A stretch of 64,000 nucleotides of DNA from Rhizobium sp. WYJ-E13 (lineage in GTDB: Bacteria > Pseudomonadota > Alphaproteobacteria > Rhizobiales > Rhizobiaceae): assembly GCF_018987265.1 (NCBI RefSeq), contig NZ_CP076853.1, positions 186,001 through 250,000 on the forward strand, in the 5' to 3' direction. Position numbers and translations under genes: made by a program. Under the pieces are notes generated by a model. It saw nothing but the letters and a program-made list of their open reading frames with translations. It was not told the origin of the DNA and searched no databases. Shown in pieces: positions 34,925 through 43,733 of this stretch (position 1 is the first letter of the stretch; every line of letters starts with the position of its first letter).

Positions 34925-37450
34925 TCACCACTTCGACTTGCGCTTCTGCAACGGCTTGGCCGCTGCAAAGAACCCATCCCATGGATCCTTGCTAAGAGCA
35001 TCGAGGCGCGCAGGCGTGTTGTCGACGGTGAAATAAGCAGGGCCGATCTCGGTTGTGAGTTCACTCCATTCCAGCGGCATGGAGACGGCGGCACCTGGCC
35101 GGGCGCGCGTGGAATAGGCGGCAACAGCAGTGTTGCCGCGGCCGTTCCGCAGGTAGTCGATGAAGATCTTGCCGCTGCGCTTCGCCTTGGTCGCGGTTGC
35201 AAGATAGCGATTGGGATCATCTTTCGACATGCTGTCGGCCAGCCACTTCGCAAAGCCTTTCACATCCACCCAACCGGCTTTCGGCTCAAGCGGAGTCACC
35301 ACATGCAGGCCTTTGCCGCCGGAGGTCTTGACGAACGCCGCAAGGCCCTCGCCCTCGATACGCTCCTTCAGTTCGTAAGCTGCCGCTATCACATTTTCCC
35401 ATGGCACATCCTCGCCGGGGTCGAGGTCCATGGTGATCATGTCGGGCTTTTCCCAATTGTCGGTGGTCGTGCCCCAGGGATGGATTTCCAGCACCGCCGA
35501 TTGCACCAGCGCTACGACGCCATCGAAATCGGTAACACGCAGCAGCTTCTCGCCGCTCTTGTCCTTGGGGTCGGTGATTTGCGCGATATGCTCGTTCATA
35601 CCTTTCCAGGCGTGCTTCTGGAAAAAGCGCTGATGGCCGGAAATACCGTCGGGCAGGCGCAGCAGGGCAAGCGGCCGATTGACCACATAGGGGGCCATGA
35701 AGCGCCAGACCTGCGCATAATAATTGGCGAGACCTTCCTTGGTGACGCCTTCGTCCGGCCAGTAGATGCGGTCGGGATGCGTTAGTGTCACAGCCGATTT
35801 CGGCAGGTTTTTCGCGGTCGTCTTTTCCATCTCGCGCACAACATCCTTTGCCGGCTTGTCCTCCCGCAATCCCCGGAAGGCCGCATGGCGCAGATTACCA
35901 TCGGCCGACCATGTGCGGAACTCCACTTCGGCAACGAGCTGCGGCTTGACGTAATGCAGGCCGCGCCGCTCCTCGGCGGTCAGCTTGTCGTCGAAGGAAT
36001 TCTCCTTCATCTCCATCGCCGACAGCCGCTCGTAAAGCATCTGCGCCGTCGCCACCGTGTACCCAGTGCCGACGCGGCCGACATGCTTCAGCGAGCCATC
36101 CTCGTAGTAGCCCATGGCGAGCGAGCCGATGGCATTCTTCATCGCGGTCGAGGGCACGTAGCCGCCGATCACGAATTCCTGCCGCTGCGAACATTTGGAT
36201 TTGATCCATTCACCCTTACGGCCGGAGACATATTTGCTGTCACGCTGCTTGGAGACGACGCCTTCGAGACTGAGCCTGCAGGCATGGTTCAGCACCAGGC
36301 CGCCATTTTCATTGAAATGCGCGCTGTAGCGCAGCTTGGCGCTGTCTTTGGGAAGCAGCTTTTCCAGCAGGTGTTTGCGTTCGAGAAGGCTTACATTTAG
36401 CAGACTGTATCCATCGAGATAGAGCAGGTCGAAAGCATAGAAGACGAAGCGGTCGTAGCGACCTTGGCTGAGATCGTGCTGCAGGGCGGAGAAATCCGAT
36501 GCGCCGGTATCGCGCTCCACCACGAGCTCGCCATCGATGATGGCCATTTCGGCCTGCAAAGATGCAAAGGCATCAACGACGTCCTTGCCGAATTTCTCTG
36601 TCCAGTCGAGACCGCCGCGTGTCAGCATTGTCACGCGCCCGTCCTCGATCTTCACCTGCAGCCGGTAGCCATCGAACTTAATCTCGTGGATCCACCGCTC
36701 GCCGGCCGGCGGTTTCGGCTTGAGCTTAGCAAGCTCCGGCTCGGTGAAGTGAGGCATGGGCGCCTTTTTTGCACCTTTCGGCCAATCCCGATCCGGTGCC
36801 GGGGGTTTTGCCTTCCGCGCCGCCGCCTTGGTCTTTGTGGCGATAGCCTTGCCGCCATCCGGTCTGGAGTGCCAGGTAGCATCAGGATTCTCCGCCACCT
36901 CTTCGATTTGCCGACCGGTTTTGGCTGATTCGGAGCGCTCTTCGAGAATATCGGCACCGCCCTCATGGCGGGCCTCTGCGTCGTCGCCCTTGATGAGCAA
37001 CCAGTTCTCGCGCTTCTCGCCGGGCTTTCCATGCATGCGCACCAGATGCCAACGTCCCTTCAGTTTCTCGCCGTCGAGTTCGAATTCCATATGCCCTTTG
37101 CGGTAGGCCTTGTGCGGATCGCCTGTTGGCGTCCAGGTGCCGCGATCCCAGACGATGACCGTGCCGCCGCCATACTGGCCCTTTGGAATGATGCCTTCGA
37201 AATCGCCATAAGCGAGAGGATGGTCCTCGACATGGACGGCCAGGCGCTTATCCTCGGGATTGAGGCTCGGTCCCTTTGTGACGGCCCAGCTTTTCAGAAC
37301 GCCGTCCATCTCCAGCCGAAAATCATAATGCAGGCGTGTGGCGTCGTGCTTCTGGATCACGAAGCTGTTGCCCTTCGCGCGGCTCCTCTTTCCGCGCGGC
37401 TCCGGCGTGATCTTGAAATCGCGTTTGGTCTGATAGGTCTCGAGCGCCAT
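34925..37450 (-). CDS. ligD: ATP-dependent DNA ligase D (NHEJ)
   Basis: An 841-residue three-enzyme protein in the order phosphoesterase - ligase - polymerase. Residues ~1-170 are the 3'-phosphoesterase (FVIQKHDATRLHYDFRLEMD with conserved His, then LAVHVEDHPLAYGDFEG). After a Lys/Ala linker comes the ligase with nucleotidyl Lys258 in EIKFDGYRLQ. From ~560 is the primase-type polymerase (IYWPDEGVTKEGLANYY, then MITMDLDPGED with catalytic Asp, then FVKTSGGKGLHV). Together these trim, fill and seal double-strand breaks bound by Ku. The ATG lies two bases past the stop of the upstream ku gene, so the pair is translationally coupled. Confidence 0.96.
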   Translation of the reverse strand: MALETYQTKRDFKITPEPRGKRSRAKGNSFVIQKHDATRLHYDFRLEMDGVLKSWAVTKGPSLNPEDKRLAVHVEDHPLAYGDFEGIIPKGQYGGGTVIVWDRGTWTPTGDPHKAYRKGHMEFELDGEKLKGRWHLVRMHGKPGEKRENWLLIKGDDAEARHEGGADILEERSESAKTGRQIEEVAENPDATWHSRPDGGKAIATKTKAAARKAKPPAPDRDWPKGAKKAPMPHFTEPELAKLKPKPPAGERWIHEIKFDGYRLQVKIEDGRVTMLTRGGLDWTEKFGKDVVDAFASLQAEMAIIDGELVVERDTGASDFSALQHDLSQGRYDRFVFYAFDLLYLDGYSLLNVSLLERKHLLEKLLPKDSAKLRYSAHFNENGGLVLNHACRLSLEGVVSKQRDSKYVSGRKGEWIKSKCSQRQEFVIGGYVPSTAMKNAIGSLAMGYYEDGSLKHVGRVGTGYTVATAQMLYERLSAMEMKENSFDDKLTAEERRGLHYVKPQLVAEVEFRTWSADGNLRHAAFRGLREDKPAKDVVREMEKTTAKNLPKSAVTLTHPDRIYWPDEGVTKEGLANYYAQVWRFMAPYVVNRPLALLRLPDGISGHQRFFQKHAWKGMNEHIAQITDPKDKSGEKLLRVTDFDGVVALVQSAVLEIHPWGTTTDNWEKPDMITMDLDPGEDVPWENVIAAAYELKERIEGEGLAAFVKTSGGKGLHVVTPLEPKAGWVDVKGFAKWLADSMSKDDPNRYLATATKAKRSGKIFIDYLRNGRGNTAVAAYSTRARPGAAVSMPLEWSELTTEIGPAYFTVDNTPARLDALSKDPWDGFFAAAKPLQKRKSKW

Positions 37451-37452
37451 GA

Positions 37453-38295
37453 TCAGCTCGCCTTCCTCCTGCTTCTATCGGAGGTCTTGCGTGCGGCAGG
37501 TTTTTTCGCGGGTGCTTTGCCGCCCATTTTCGCACTTTGGCGCAGGGCCTCCATGAGATCGACCACCTTGCGCTCGGGCTCGCGCTTGCGTTTCGGCGGT
37601 GCGCGACCTTCGATCTTGGCTTTCACCAGTTCGACGAGCGCGGCTTCGTAGCGGTCGTGATATTCACTTGGATCGAAACGGCCCTCTTTGGTCGCAATGA
37701 TATGGCCGGCGAGATCCAGCATCTCCTTGTCGAACTTGATATCGGGAATGTCCTTGAAGACAGAGCTTGCTGAGCGCACCTCATAGTCGAAGTTCAGCAT
37801 GGTCGCGATGATGTGCTCGTCATGCGCGCGGATGAGCAGCGTGCGGTTGCGGCGGAAGAGCACGGCTTCGGCAAGGGCTGCCACTTTGCCGTCAAGCATG
37901 CCCCTGGCAATCAACGCGAGGGCTTCCGCATCATGTTCGTCGACTGGTGCCAGATAGTAGGGACGGTCGAAATAGAGCTTGTCGATCCCATCGCAGGGAA
38001 TGAAGCCTTGTACATCAAGCACCTTGTCGCTTACGGGCATGATCTCCGAGATCTCATTACCTTCGATGAGGATGTAGTCGCCACTTTCCATCCTGTAGCC
38101 CTTGACCTGGTCGTCGCGTTCCACCGGCTTGCCGGTTTCGCTGTCGACGAACTGTCGCTCGACGCGATGGCCGGTCCTGCGGTTGATGATGTTGAAGGAG
38201 ACACGGTCGGAAGAGGAAACGGCCGTATAAAGGCCGACGGCGCAAGCAAGGTCGCCGACCTTCAGATGGCCCTTCCAGCTCGCGCGTGCTCCCAT
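37453..38295 (-). CDS. Ku protein (non-homologous end joining), second copy
   Basis: A 280-residue bacterial Ku: MGARASWKGHLKVGDLACAV, SFNIINRRTGHRVERQFVDS, RDDQVKGYRMESGDYILIEG and FIPCDGIDKLYFDRPYYLAP. The C-terminus is strongly basic (PPKRKREPERKVV, KKPAARKTSDRSRRKAS). It is clearly diverged from the Ku at 34093-34899, so not a recent duplicate; heterodimers or division of labour are possible. Strong ribosome site AAAGGAGGAG before the ATG. First gene of the ku-ligD operon. Confidence 0.93.
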   Translation of the reverse strand: MGARASWKGHLKVGDLACAVGLYTAVSSSDRVSFNIINRRTGHRVERQFVDSETGKPVERDDQVKGYRMESGDYILIEGNEISEIMPVSDKVLDVQGFIPCDGIDKLYFDRPYYLAPVDEHDAEALALIARGMLDGKVAALAEAVLFRRNRTLLIRAHDEHIIATMLNFDYEVRSASSVFKDIPDIKFDKEMLDLAGHIIATKEGRFDPSEYHDRYEAALVELVKAKIEGRAPPKRKREPERKVVDLMEALRQSAKMGGKAPAKKPAARKTSDRSRRKAS

Positions 38296-38307
38296 CGTCT
38301 CCTCCTT

Positions 38308-38541
38308 TCAGAGCCTGCTGTTGCTTTTGTCGGTTTCGATCGGCTGGAATTTCCAGCCGATTCCATCCGGCGCCGGATAGGCGAGCAGCGCATCGCTGCC
38401 GCCGATTTTCTGACGCGCAGCTGCGTTTCTTGCGCGATCCATTGCCTGTTCTGCCGTGGCGTAGGGTTCGGACAATGTATCGCCGAGCTTGTAGGCCCAG
38501 CCATTGTCGTGCGGAACGATCTGATAGGTGATGTCGGCCAT
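38308..38541 (-). CDS. DUF2188 family protein
   Basis: A 77-residue protein with the DUF2188 pattern: YQIVPHDNGWAYKLGDTLSE, PYATAEQAMDRARNAAARQK and LLAYPAPDGIGWKFQP. These small proteins are often found near stress or repair genes; function unknown. It lies 12 bases upstream of the ku-ligD operon with its own ribosome site (AGGAGGAAG) and is probably cotranscribed with it. Confidence 0.78.
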   Translation of the reverse strand: MADITYQIVPHDNGWAYKLGDTLSEPYATAEQAMDRARNAAARQKIGGSDALLAYPAPDGIGWKFQPIETDKSNSRL

Positions 38542-38572
38542 GTGCTTCCTCCTCGTCAGCCGTTCTGGTCAT

Positions 38573-38833
38573 TCATTGCCGGGGCGAGCGACTGCGCCCG
38601 TCAAGCGCGATGATCTTTTCAAGCGATGCGATATCCTCGCTGGTGACGACCGGAACCGGGTCGGCGGCGATCGCTTCCAGTACTTCCTTGGATACCGCAC
38701 CGTTGCGGATTGCCCATTCCAGCGTTTCGCGTGTCTCCCGCTCGGCCTTGAGCTGCGCATAGAGCGCGACGATCAGCCGGTCGCGCGCATCCATACTTTT
38801 GTGCTTGCGGTCGATGTGGCGGACATTGGGCAT
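38573..38833 (-). CDS. Small hypothetical protein at the head of the NHEJ operon
   Basis: An 86-residue, mostly helical, charged protein (DRLIVALYAQLKAERETRE, then AIRNGAVSKEVLEAIAADPV) without recognised motif. ATG 38833 has GAGG about 12 bases upstream; an alternative Met14 (MDARDRL) is possible. Its gap of 31 bases to the DUF2188 gene suggests one transcript: this gene - DUF2188 - ku - ligD. Confidence 0.55.
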   Translation of the reverse strand: MPNVRHIDRKHKSMDARDRLIVALYAQLKAERETRETLEWAIRNGAVSKEVLEAIAADPVPVVTSEDIASLEKIIALDGRSRSPRQ

Positions 38834-38957
38834 GGGAAATCGTGCCTCTTCATGAGGTTGCTCACGAAAAAACCGCTGAAGGGTAGAAAGGTTCCGTTCG
38901 GCAGCGCTCGGCGAAAATCAAATCATCGCATTGCGGCTTTGAGCCGGAAACACTATC

Positions 38958-38985
38958 TGAAACCTCTATTCGATAGAGGATTTCA
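38958..38985 (+). promoter_or_regulatory. Hairpin covering the ribosome binding site of the OsmC-family gene
   Basis: Inverted repeat TGAAA-CCTCTAT / ATAGAGG-ATTTCA with a TCG loop ends two bases before the start codon. The Shine-Dalgarno AGAGGA lies in the 3' arm, so the hairpin would hide it. An alternative stem CTATC (38954-38958 region)/GATAG would free it. It could be an RNA switch, or a DNA operator overlapping the start of transcription. Confidence 0.5.
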
Positions 38986-38987
38986 AA

Positions 38988-39416
38988 ATGGCCGATCTCA
39001 AGGCTCGTCCCCGTCCCACAGGTGCAAATGCCGTTCTCGGACGTACTGGTTTCCCGCACGTCACGTCGGTCACTGGCGGCGAGATCGATATCGTCACCAG
39101 CCCATCACAGCCAGGCTTTAACCCGCTCGACCTGCTCTATTCCTCGCTTTCGGCATGTCTTGTGCTGAGCGCCCGCATGGCGGCAAGCCAGCTCGGCATT
39201 CTCGACAAGATCACCGAGATCACCGCCGATGTAACCGGCGGGAAGGCAGCGGAAGGGCTGTCGCGTGTCGTGAAATTCAACATCGCTTTCTCCATCAAGG
39301 GCGATATCGACGAGGAAACGCGCCGCAAGATCGCGCATATGGCCGAAGACGAGATCTGCACGGTCAGCAACACCATCAGAGGCACGCCGGAATTCGCAAC
39401 CACGATCTCCGGTTGA
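38988..39416 (+). CDS. OsmC/Ohr family protein
   Basis: A 142-residue OsmC-like protein. The two conserved Cys are present, Cys57 in SSLSACLVLSARMAA and Cys124 in EDEICTVSNTI; in this family they reduce organic hydroperoxides as a dimer. The opening GFPHVTSVTGGEIDIVTSP is that of the YhfA/OsmC-like branch rather than true Ohr. No OhrR-type regulator is adjacent. Translation may be controlled by the hairpin right before the start. Confidence 0.85.
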   Translation: MADLKARPRPTGANAVLGRTGFPHVTSVTGGEIDIVTSPSQPGFNPLDLLYSSLSACLVLSARMAASQLGILDKITEITADVTGGKAAEGLSRVVKFNIAFSIKGDIDEETRRKIAHMAEDEICTVSNTIRGTPEFATTISG

Positions 39417-39525
39417 TCGGGCCGCGGCAGGTCTCTACATAAATATTAGACCATTGGATCGGAGCATTGCGTGGCCTTCATGCTCCACCTATGCTCCGGC
39501 ATCGATTGAAATAACGCCGGCTGAG

Positions 39526-40962
39526 ATGCAGTCCCAGACACAAGCTCCGACCGAACGGAAATCCCAGCGGCCGCTTGTCGCCATCATCGGCGGCGGCGTT
39601 TCCGGGGCGGGTGTCGCCTATCATCTGCTGAAGCTTGCCGGCGAGGATGCACCCGATATCGTGGTCTTCGAGCCGCGTCCCATGCTGGGCCGCGGCCTGG
39701 CATACGACACCGTCGATCCGGCGCACCGCATCAATGTGCCGGCCGCCAAGATGAGCCTGCAGCCCGATGATGTGGAAGAATTTCAGCGCTGGATCGAGGC
39801 GAACAATGCTGTGCGCGACGATCCCGAAGCCGCACGCGAGAACGGTCAGCTTTTCCCGCGCCGGCGCGTATTCGGCGATTACGTCGGATCGCTTCTCCAG
39901 CCCTTCCTGAAATCGGGTGCCATTAGCCATCGCCGGGCGACCGTGACCGGCATCCGCCGCCGGGGTAATGGCTGGGCGATCCTCGATGACAAGGGCGGGC
40001 TGACGGAGGCCGATATCGTCGCCATCGCCACCAGCCATCCGCCACCGGTGGCGCCGGGCAGGCTGGCGGCCATTCTTGGAGAGCACCCACGCTTCATTGC
40101 CGACACCACGAAATCGGGTGCGCTCGAAGTCGTGCGGCCGCATGACAGGGTTCTCGTCATCGGCAACGGGTTGACGGCGGCAGACGTGATCGCCTCCCTT
40201 TCACGAAACGGCCACGACGGCTCGGTTACCGCAATTTCCCGCCGCGGCCTTCGTTCGCGCGGTCATGCTGCCGTCCCGCAGGAGGCGTTCGGTGATTTCA
40301 TCTCCGAGCCGGCATTGTCAGCCGTCACGCTGCTGCGCCTTATCCGGCAGACGATCCGCCAGGCGACCGAACGTGGCCAGAGTTGGCATGCCGTGATTGA
40401 TCAGGTGCGCGGCCAGGGCCACGATCTCTGGCGTAGTTTGCCGGTTGTCGAGCGGCGCCGGATCGTTCGGCATCTGCGGCCTTATTGGGACGTTCACCGC
40501 TTCCGCATCGCGCCGCAGGTGGAGGAAGTGCTCGATGCCGCAATCGAAGCCGGTAGGCTGGAAATCCTTGCGGCATCCGTGGCCGATGCGAAGGCCGAGG
40601 GTGAGGCGATCCACATCACACTCCAGCCACGCCATGCACGCGAAAAATTGGAGAGGACGTTCGATGCCGTCGTCGTCACGACCGGTCCTGCGCATGGCGG
40701 CATTTTGCAGACGCAGCCCTGGCTCGGCGAACTCGCCAGGGAGGGCTATCTCGCCCTCGACCCGACCGGGCTCGGGCTTGCCTGCAGCGAGCACTCCGAG
40801 GCTCTGGGACCGGAAGGCAGGGTGATCTCGTCGCTGCTCATTTCGGGCCCGCTTGCACGCGGCACGTTCGGGGAGCTGATGGGGTTGCCGCAGATAACGG
40901 AACATACAGTCTTCGTCGCACGTGAGATCGCTGAGAAGCTGAAAGCCGCATCCGCGGGATAA
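39526..40962 (+). CDS. FAD/NAD(P)-binding protein
   Basis: A 478-residue soluble flavoprotein. FAD motif VAIIGGGVSGAGVAYHLL near residue 17; a second dinucleotide motif VLVIGNGLTAADVIASL near residue 212; the YDTVDPAHRINVPAAKMSL block after the first is typical of the Pyr_redox_9/COG4529 family, whose substrates are mostly unknown. The ATG at 39526 is the closest to the FAD strand; a TTG at 39454 would add 24 residues of unlikely sequence. The ribosome site is weak. Confidence 0.8.
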   Translation: MQSQTQAPTERKSQRPLVAIIGGGVSGAGVAYHLLKLAGEDAPDIVVFEPRPMLGRGLAYDTVDPAHRINVPAAKMSLQPDDVEEFQRWIEANNAVRDDPEAARENGQLFPRRRVFGDYVGSLLQPFLKSGAISHRRATVTGIRRRGNGWAILDDKGGLTEADIVAIATSHPPPVAPGRLAAILGEHPRFIADTTKSGALEVVRPHDRVLVIGNGLTAADVIASLSRNGHDGSVTAISRRGLRSRGHAAVPQEAFGDFISEPALSAVTLLRLIRQTIRQATERGQSWHAVIDQVRGQGHDLWRSLPVVERRRIVRHLRPYWDVHRFRIAPQVEEVLDAAIEAGRLEILAASVADAKAEGEAIHITLQPRHAREKLERTFDAVVVTTGPAHGGILQTQPWLGELAREGYLALDPTGLGLACSEHSEALGPEGRVISSLLISGPLARGTFGELMGLPQITEHTVFVAREIAEKLKAASAG

Positions 40963-41075
40963 TTCGCGAACTATTTCTGATCGATCTGTCGTTCTCTGAC
41001 TGTCATCGGCCCGCGACTCCTGATAATCGCAGCGTAGCGGCCTGACCGAAAGGTCGCGCAGAAAGCATCGAGATC

Positions 41076-41969
41076 ATGTCGCAGGCTGCTTCCGCCGTTT
41101 CCGAAACTCCCTCTTCCAGTCGTCTTCCGCTTGTCGCCCTCATCCTCGGCGGCGCGGCGATCGGCGGATCACCGATCTTCGTGCGGCTTTCCGAAGTCGG
41201 GCCGATGGCGACGGCCTTCTGGCGTGTGGCGCTGGCGCTGATCCCGATCTTCATCTTTTCGCTTTTGCGCAAGGATACCGGCCCCAAACCGAAGAGCCTT
41301 GCCGATTACGGTATGCTGATCCTGCCCGGCGCCGTGCTAGCGCTTGATCTCTCCGCCTGGCATCTGTCGATCACCATGACCTCCGTTGCCAATGCGACGC
41401 TGCTCGCAAACCTCGCGCCGGTCTTCGTCACCGCCATCGGCTTCCTGTTCTTCGGCGCCAAGGTTACCCGCATCTTCGTGCTCGGCCTCGTCCTGGCATT
41501 GGCCGGCGTGGTCGTGCTGAAGGGCGGACCTGCCGCATTCGGCAATGGCGACCTGCGCGGCGATGGTGTCGCCATGATCGCCGCCTTCTTCTACGCCTGC
41601 TACATCCTGGCGATCGGCGCGCTGCGCAGCCGTTTCGATACGATCCGCATCATGCTGTGGAGCACCGCCTCTGCCGCAGTCGGCGTCTTCCCGCTCGCTT
41701 TCTTCTTCGAAGGCCACATGCTGCCGGCAAGCCTTTACGGCTGGTCGGTGGTATCAGGCCTGGCTTTTGTCAGCCATGCGGGCGGGCAGGTGGCGATTGC
41801 CTATGCGCTTGCCTATCTGCCAGCGGCCTTCTCCTCGCTGACATTGCTCCTCCAGCCGGTCGTGGCGGCCATTCTCGCCTGGGCTCTGCTCAACGAGCAC
41901 ATCACGATAATGCAAGCCCTGGGCGGCTTGATCGTTCTTGCCGGTATCATGATCGCAAGGCGAGGGTGA
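41076..41969 (+). CDS. DMT-superfamily (EamA) transporter
   Basis: A 297-residue inner-membrane protein with ten hydrophobic segments in two EamA repeats. Each repeat ends with the usual pattern (ANLAPVFVTAIGFLFFGAKV; LLLQPVVAAILAWALLNEHI). Such proteins mostly export amino acids, purines or drugs. ATG at 41076. Monocistronic; substrate unknown. Confidence 0.85.
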   Translation: MSQAASAVSETPSSSRLPLVALILGGAAIGGSPIFVRLSEVGPMATAFWRVALALIPIFIFSLLRKDTGPKPKSLADYGMLILPGAVLALDLSAWHLSITMTSVANATLLANLAPVFVTAIGFLFFGAKVTRIFVLGLVLALAGVVVLKGGPAAFGNGDLRGDGVAMIAAFFYACYILAIGALRSRFDTIRIMLWSTASAAVGVFPLAFFFEGHMLPASLYGWSVVSGLAFVSHAGGQVAIAYALAYLPAAFSSLTLLLQPVVAAILAWALLNEHITIMQALGGLIVLAGIMIARRG

Positions 41970-42034
41970 TCCCGCTTAAAGGAAGCTTGACCATTGGCTG
42001 TTAGACCTGTCCCGCAGTTCGGACAGGATTGGCG

Positions 42035-43732
42035 ATGGCGAACCTTGATCAGATATTTTCAACGGAAGTCCATAGGGCGGAAAAGCCGCAGGACGTCGTT
42101 GTCCGGCAGGCGTCGACGGCGCCTCTGCTCGTCTTCATGGTCCTTGTCGCCATCCTTGTCGGCCTCTTCAAATTTCCGCCACTGCTCGATTATGCGAACC
42201 ATTATGCCCGCATGTGGCTGCTCGCCGGCGGCATAGAGGAAGCACCATTCCCCGAAATCTACACGATCGAGTGGAACCGCACCTTCACCAATGTTGGCAT
42301 CGACCTGCTCGCCCGCTGCATCGGTCCCGTCATCGGCGTCTCGCTGCTCGCCCGCGCCCTGCTGTTCCTGGCAATTGTCCTGCCTCCATCAGGCGCCATC
42401 GTGCTGCATCGGCGCCTGTTCGGCGGCAGCTACTATTGGCAGATCGGCATGCTGTATCTCGCCTGGTGCGCCACGCTGATCGGCGGTTTCATCAATTTCC
42501 AGATCGGCCTCGGCCTTGCATTGCTGTTTGCAACGGTGGATCACCGACTGCAGTCCGGGTCTGCAGTCAGGCTCTTCCTGTGGCGGGTAGCGGTCTCGCT
42601 GCTGCTCACCGTCGTCCATATATTTTCTGTGGGCTTCTTTCTCGCAATCGTCTGCGGACTGGAATTTTCCTGGCGCTTCGATGTGCTGACATCCCCTACG
42701 GCGGTGTGGCGCTTAGCCGGCAGGCTTGCGGCCGCGATGATCGCCTGTCTGTTGCCACCGCTTGCGCTTGCGCTGACAGCTGCCGACCTCCCAGGCAGTC
42801 ACACGGGCAGCATATTGGCGGTCTGGAACGACAGCCCGATACTGCTGATTTCCAATCTGCTCTCGGCCGTCTGCACCTATGTTGCACTCGTCGATGTAAT
42901 TTTCCTTGTGCCGATCCTGCTCGTTTGCAGCAGGGCGATTGCCGCAAAAAACCTGCGCATCCATGCAGGTCTTGTGGTCACGGCCGCAGGCTTGCTCGCC
43001 CTGTCCATCCTTTCGCCGCTTCATGCCTTTGGCACCGGTTGGATAAGCTGGCGCTTTCCCATTATGGCCGCCCTTGTTGGCATGGTGATGATCTGCCCTT
43101 TTCAAAAGGTCGGCCGGCGTCAGGCCATCATCCTGTTCCTCGCGTTGAATGTCGTGGTCTTTGGCCGGACTGCCTGGATTGGTTTCAACTGGTGGCGGGG
43201 TCAGGCCGACGTTGCGAGCGTCGAGAAGGTGCTTGAAGCCGTTCCCGCGAGCGCTGCGATCCTGCCGTTACAACACGAGCCTGCCCTTGGTGACATAAAG
43301 CCGGATCAGCGGCATTATGCATTCAGCCAGGATACGTTCCGGCACCTGCCGACGATGGCCGTCCCGCTGGCCCATGCCTTCGTTCCGACGCTCTTCAGCG
43401 CACAGGGCAAGCAACCGCTCGCCGTGCTTCCCGCCTGGTCGGAGAAATCGGTACCGGAAGGAAATCTCTTTTCAACCGGCGTGCTGTCCTGTCCAGGTCT
43501 GATGGCGGAAGCCGCCAGCTTTACGCCCTATCTGGTCGATTGGCGCAGCAAGTTCGATTTCATCCTGGTCGTCAACGCCGACGTCGTTGATCAGTATGTC
43601 GGCAACGTCATGCCGGCGGGTGCCCGTCTCCTGAAAGACGCCGGTTTTGCAAGGCTTTATGGGATCGATCGCAACGCAGCGCCGGTATTGGATGCCGTTC
43701 CGGCATCATGCCCAGATAGCTTCCACTGGTAG
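42035..43732 (+). CDS. Polytopic membrane protein, unknown function
   Basis: A 565-residue inner-membrane protein with about ten to twelve hydrophobic segments (from residue ~30 to ~390) and a C-terminal soluble region of ~170 residues. The first external loop carries YTIEWNRTFTNVGIDLLAR, in the place where GT-C glycosyltransferases have an acidic catalytic motif, but no DxD/ExD is clear. GT-C-like topology is the best guess; the family is not recognised. ATG 42035 has AGGA seven bases upstream. Convergent with the VOC-esterase gene, one base between the stops. Confidence 0.7.
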   Translation: MANLDQIFSTEVHRAEKPQDVVVRQASTAPLLVFMVLVAILVGLFKFPPLLDYANHYARMWLLAGGIEEAPFPEIYTIEWNRTFTNVGIDLLARCIGPVIGVSLLARALLFLAIVLPPSGAIVLHRRLFGGSYYWQIGMLYLAWCATLIGGFINFQIGLGLALLFATVDHRLQSGSAVRLFLWRVAVSLLLTVVHIFSVGFFLAIVCGLEFSWRFDVLTSPTAVWRLAGRLAAAMIACLLPPLALALTAADLPGSHTGSILAVWNDSPILLISNLLSAVCTYVALVDVIFLVPILLVCSRAIAAKNLRIHAGLVVTAAGLLALSILSPLHAFGTGWISWRFPIMAALVGMVMICPFQKVGRRQAIILFLALNVVVFGRTAWIGFNWWRGQADVASVEKVLEAVPASAAILPLQHEPALGDIKPDQRHYAFSQDTFRHLPTMAVPLAHAFVPTLFSAQGKQPLAVLPAWSEKSVPEGNLFSTGVLSCPGLMAEAASFTPYLVDWRSKFDFILVVNADVVDQYVGNVMPAGARLLKDAGFARLYGIDRNAAPVLDAVPASCPDSFHW

Positions 43733-43733
43733 G

